Below, piece by piece: positions 6,904-8,833 of a stretch of 8,833 nucleotides of DNA; position 1 is the first letter of the stretch, and every line of letters begins with the position of its first letter. The DNA lies in NCBI GenBank assembly GCA_013289785.1, contig JABCZE010000044.1, positions 1-8,833 of the forward strand, written 5' to 3'. The position numbers and the translations under genes are program-made. The stretch comes from Vulcanimicrobiota bacterium (GTDB lineage Bacteria; Vulcanimicrobiota; Vulcanimicrobiia; Vulcanimicrobiales; Vulcanimicrobiaceae). Under the pieces are notes generated by a model, which ran no database searches, had not been told where the DNA came from, and worked only from the letters and a program-made list of their open reading frames with translations.

Positions 6904-7584
6904 TTGAAACGTCTTGCTACTTCACTAATTTGCGGCGTCGCGATTGCGGCGCTTTCGGTCGCCACGACGATGGCGGCCCCGCCAAGCCTCACCGGAACCT
7001 GGCACATCGAACAGACTGGCGTGAACGGTACCACGACCGGGACGATCACCATAACCCAGTCGGGAATGGGCATCGTCGGTATGAACGCCAAGACCGGAAA
7101 CGGCTACACCGGTACGTTCGTCGACGACACCAAGATCAATGGAAAATGGCACGGTCCGGGGGGCGCCGGCTGGCTGACGATCTACGTCAGCCCCAACGGC
7201 CACAGCTTCAACGGCACCTGGGGCTACAACGGGCGGGCTGCCAACGGCTCGTTTGTCGGCAATAAGGTTCTGCCGCCGTCGCCGATTACTGCGGCGGGAA
7301 AGTGGAATCTTGTCGGTGCCGGCAACGCCGGCGGTTTCGTCGGTCCGATGACCTGCAAGGAATCGGGGCCAACCGTGGTCTGCCACGTTGGCGCCCTCAT
7401 CGTTATCAATGGTAAGTTCCGGACCACGGACAAGGTCAGAGCGACGTGGGTCGGGCCTGACGGTAAGGGCTGGTTCTCGTTCTGGTTCAACGGCGACAAC
7501 AACAGCTTCAACGCCGTGTGGGGCAATGGAGCTGACACGACGCCGCCCGTCGGCCGCGTCGTCGGACAGCGCGTTCTTCAGTAG
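6904..7584 (+). CDS. Secreted protein of unknown function with two tandem ~100-residue beta-rich modules
   Basis: I do not recognise a named family. The 226-aa product starts at TTG 6904, set by GGAGGAG 7 nt upstream. Residues 1-25 are a signal peptide (MKR, hydrophobic core, cleavage near TMA-A); Cys10 is inside the hydrophobic core and not in a lipobox, so this is probably a soluble secreted or periplasmic protein. The mature part consists of two copies of one module. Key residues recur 100 or 101 positions apart: G31-T-W33 with G132-K-W134, W82 with W182, GPGGAGW (84-90) with GPDGKGW (184-190), and SFNGTWG (101-107) with SFNAVWG (201-207). Each copy is rich in Gly, Thr, Trp and Asn and alternates as beta strands do, so a small barrel or sandwich is likely. 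Only copy 2 has cysteines (C151, C160), which could form a disulfide. The gene stands alone between a 132-bp gap and a terminator-like hairpin, so its neighbours give no clue to its job. Confidence 0.88.
   Translation: MKRLATSLICGVAIAALSVATTMAAPPSLTGTWHIEQTGVNGTTTGTITITQSGMGIVGMNAKTGNGYTGTFVDDTKINGKWHGPGGAGWLTIYVSPNGHSFNGTWGYNGRAANGSFVGNKVLPPSPITAAGKWNLVGAGNAGGFVGPMTCKESGPTVVCHVGALIVINGKFRTTDKVRATWVGPDGKGWFSFWFNGDNNSFNAVWGNGADTTPPVGRVVGQRVLQ
6982..7546 (+). repeat. Coding-level internal duplication within the secreted protein
   Basis: Residues about 27-121 and 126-221 of the 226-aa protein align with an offset of 100-101 residues over four tryptophan landmarks (33/134, 82/182, 90/190, 106/206) and the blocks GPxGxGW and SFNxxWG. 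DNA identity is low between the copies, so the duplication is old. The boundaries given are approximate. Confidence 0.75.
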
Positions 7585-7612
7585 AGCTAAATCGGGTAGG
7601 AGCTTAATCGGG
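7584..7612 (+). repeat. Short direct repeat after the secreted-protein gene
   Basis: GAGCTAAATCGGG (7584-7596) and GAGCTTAATCGGG (7600-7612) match at 12 of 13 positions with a 16-bp period. The first copy begins in the stop codon and the second runs into the 5' arm of the following hairpin. It may be a small duplication or an operator-like pair. Confidence 0.5.
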
Positions 7613-7635
7613 CGGGCCGTCGGGCTCGCCCGATT
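7606..7635 (+). terminator. Strong stem-loop, probable transcription terminator after the secreted-protein gene
   Basis: The arms 7606-7618 and 7623-7635 pair over 13 bp with one G-U pair (G7615-U7626) and a 4-nt GUCG loop. The stem is very G+C-rich with an A-A/U-U base. The sequence after it (CTCTCTCG) is pyrimidine-rich but lacks a true T-run, so termination may be partial or factor-assisted. It sits 21 bp after the upstream stop codon and ahead of the start of the next gene, which suggests the two genes are separate transcription units. Confidence 0.6.
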
Positions 7636-7670
7636 CTCTCTCGATGGTAAAAGGGGTCGGGGAAAACACG

Positions 7671-8621
7671 ATGACGATTGACGAAGCGGTTCGCAAGCAA
7701 ACGACTCCGGATGGAATGAAGTGGGTACCACCCGGTCGTTTCCTGATGGGGTCGGAGAAGTTCTATCCCGAGGAAGCGCCGGTGCATGAAGTCGAGGTCG
7801 CCGGCTTCTGGATCGATACGTATGCGGTAACCAACCGTGAATACTCGCAGTTCGTCCGCAAGACGGGATACGTGACCGTAGCAGAGCGGCCGCTGAACCC
7901 CGCGGACTATCCGGGCGCGCTTCCCGGCGCGCTCGTACCCGGCGCGCTCGTATTCCGGCCGACGCGCGGCCCGGTCGACCTTCGCGACTGGAGTCAATGG
8001 TGGGAATACGTCCACGGCGCGTGTTGGAAGCATCCCGAGGGTCCGGATAGCTCGCTGGAATCGCGGCCCGATCATCCGGTGGTTCACATCGCGTTCGAGG
8101 ACGCGCAAGCATACGCGAAGTGGGCCGGCAAACGTTTACCGGCCGAGGCGGAATGGGAGTACGCTTCGCGCGGCGGTCGCGACGGTGCCGACTTCGTTTG
8201 GGGCGACGAAATGGAACCCAACGGGAAACCGGCGGCAAATACGTGGCAGGGGCAGTTCCCGTGGCAGAACTTCGTCACGGATGGATACGCGCGCACCGCT
8301 CCCGTGGGAATGTTCGCTCCCAACGATTACGGTCTGTACGATATGGCCGGCAACGTGTGGGAGTGGACCAGCGATTGGTACGTCGCGCGCCGCGACGTGG
8401 AAACGTCGCCCTGCTGCGGCGGCGGAGGCCGCGCGCCGAGCGTGGAGCAAAGCTACGATCCGGCGCAGCCGAACATTCGCATACCGCGCAAGGTTCTCAA
8501 GGGCGGATCGTTCCTATGTGCGCCCAACTACTGCTTGCGGTTTCGCCCGGCCGCGCGGTCGCCGCAAATGATCGATACCGGGATGGCGCATCTCGGCTTC
8601 CGCTGCATCAAGGGCGCGTAA
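7671..8621 (+). CDS. Formylglycine-generating enzyme (sulfatase-maturing, SUMF1/FGE-type)
   Basis: FGE uses oxygen and a copper ion to convert the active-site cysteine of type I sulfatases (CxPxR motif) to C-alpha-formylglycine. The product is 316 aa from the ATG at 7671, chosen because GGGGA lies 7 nt upstream; an in-frame ATG at 7644 adds 9 residues but sits at the foot of the hairpin with no ribosome site. The FGE-sulfatase fold begins with PGRFLMGSE (21-29), then FWIDTYAVTNREYSQF (46-61), RLPAEAEWEYASRGG (155-169) and GLYDMAGNVWEWTSDW (221-236). The decisive part is GGSFLCAPNYC (278-288): C283 and C288 match the copper-binding pair C336 and C341 of human FGE, with S280 nearby, and LGFRC closes the domain. 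This pair separates true FGE from EgtB-, PvdO- or Sav-type relatives of the same fold. A CC pair and proline-rich insertion at 247-273 is common in bacterial FGEs. No sulfatase gene is in the window, so its clients lie elsewhere. Confidence 0.93.
   Translation: MTIDEAVRKQTTPDGMKWVPPGRFLMGSEKFYPEEAPVHEVEVAGFWIDTYAVTNREYSQFVRKTGYVTVAERPLNPADYPGALPGALVPGALVFRPTRGPVDLRDWSQWWEYVHGACWKHPEGPDSSLESRPDHPVVHIAFEDAQAYAKWAGKRLPAEAEWEYASRGGRDGADFVWGDEMEPNGKPAANTWQGQFPWQNFVTDGYARTAPVGMFAPNDYGLYDMAGNVWEWTSDWYVARRDVETSPCCGGGGRAPSVEQSYDPAQPNIRIPRKVLKGGSFLCAPNYCLRFRPAARSPQMIDTGMAHLGFRCIKGA
7923..7952 (+). repeat. Perfect in-frame 15-bp tandem repeat inside the FGE gene
   Basis: CCCGGCGCGCTCGTA occurs twice in direct succession (7923-7937 and 7938-7952), encoding PGALV twice at residues 85-94. 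A degenerate third unit, PGAL, precedes it at 81-84. As a multiple of three it keeps the frame, and it could arise or vary by replication slippage. Confidence 0.85.
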
Positions 8622-8627
8622 AACCAG

Positions 8628-8643
8628 CGAGGCCTACGCCTCG
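8628..8643 (-). terminator. Small hairpin between convergent genes, possible weak terminator
   Basis: CGAGGC (8628-8633) and GCCTCG (8638-8643) form a perfect 6-bp stem with a 4-nt loop. The loop holds most of the minus-strand gene's stop codon, and on the minus strand the stem is followed by CTGGTTTT. It could slow or end transcription from the right-hand gene in the 12-bp gap before the FGE stop. The stem is short, so this is tentative. Confidence 0.3.
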
Positions 8644-8833
8644 AAGGCAAAAACTCGCTTCCAGTCGTTCTTCATGCTGATGACCGGCCAGCCTCGGGCC
8701 GCAGCCTCGTCGAACGTTGCTTGCGAGAACGGGCTGAGTTTTACATCGGGCAGACCGTTTGCCGGGCCGTACGCGTATTCGCGCTCGGGGTCGTCGTGCA
8801 GCACGAGCATCGTAAGCGTCGCGCCGCTATTTC
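8634..8833 (-). CDS. C-terminal fragment of a HAD-family phosphatase-like protein (5' end outside window)
   Basis: Reading the minus strand from the right edge gives 65 codons in one open frame ending with TAG (8636-8634). The visible end contains MLVLHDDPEREYAYG (fragment residues 8-22), then GWPVISMKNDWKRVF (47-61). The combination of LxxHDDxxREYAY with a terminal GWxVxSMKNDW block is what I recall from the C-terminal end of bacterial HAD-superfamily hydrolases of the haloacid dehalogenase/phosphoserine-phosphatase-like kind, often annotated as non-specific acid phosphatases. The nucleophile motif (DxDxT) would lie outside the window, so activity cannot be judged. It converges on the FGE gene with a 12-bp gap. 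The coding call is firm from codon pattern and motif; the family name is from memory and less sure. Confidence 0.68.
   Translation of the reverse strand, partial: NSGATLTMLVLHDDPEREYAYGPANGLPDVKLSPFSQATFDEAAARGWPVISMKNDWKRVFAFEA

Noticed and set aside
7644..7670. ATG at 7644 as FGE start
   Set aside because: It follows directly on the hairpin with no Shine-Dalgarno sequence, and the extra 9 residues have no family match; ATG 7671 has GGGGA at good spacing.
6925..8238. 437-codon open frame on the minus strand across the secreted-protein and FGE genes
   Set aside because: Arginine/proline-rich composition with no recognisable motif, antisense to two well-supported genes and crossing the hairpin between them. 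It is the usual shadow frame of G+C-rich DNA.
1..8833. CRISPR array, insertion sequence ends, tRNA or attachment sites
   Set aside because: No regularly spaced repeats, transposase or integrase frames, tRNA-like folds or flanking duplications were seen by reading both strands.

Overview
The window is a G+C-rich bacterial chromosome segment with tightly packed genes. I see no mobile element, CRISPR array, tRNA or rRNA. It has two transcriptional blocks that diverge from a 45-bp gap at 5578-5622.

Left block (minus strand, read 5577 to 1): ftsE, ftsX, a secreted coiled-coil M23 (LytM-type) peptidase, and two tandem S41 carboxyl-terminal processing proteases, the last cut by the window edge. The junctions are an overlap (ftsE/ftsX), a 4-bp GTGA overlap (ftsX/M23), a 68-bp gap and a 12-bp gap, so this looks like one operon. 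The natural reading is a cell-division and wall-remodelling cassette. FtsEX is the ATP-driven switch in the inner membrane. The M23 protein is the wall hydrolase (or hydrolase activator) it would control through its coiled coil. The PDZ/S41 proteases could trim or degrade the hydrolase outside the membrane. Unlike E. coli EnvC, whose LytM domain is degenerate, this M23 protein keeps every zinc and catalytic residue.

Right block (plus strand): an acyl-CoA dehydrogenase; then a secreted 226-aa protein of unknown function built from two copies of a module repeated every 100 residues; then a strong hairpin that looks like a terminator; then a formylglycine-generating enzyme (sulfatase-maturing, copper-type) with both active-site cysteines. 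At the right edge, a convergent minus-strand gene contributes the C-terminal 65 codons of a HAD-type phosphatase.

Organism: free-living, probably aerobic (acyl-CoA dehydrogenase, oxygen-dependent FGE). Base composition and the ftsEX-M23-S41-S41 layout suggest a deep-branching, Terrabacteria-like lineage. Candidatus Eremiobacterota (WPS-2) is my best guess, but it is a guess from general impression, not from a marker gene. Nothing here is clearly a new defence or mobile system. The points most worth following are the FtsEX cassette with an intact hydrolase and paired proteases, the two-module secreted protein, and the symmetric divergent start region.
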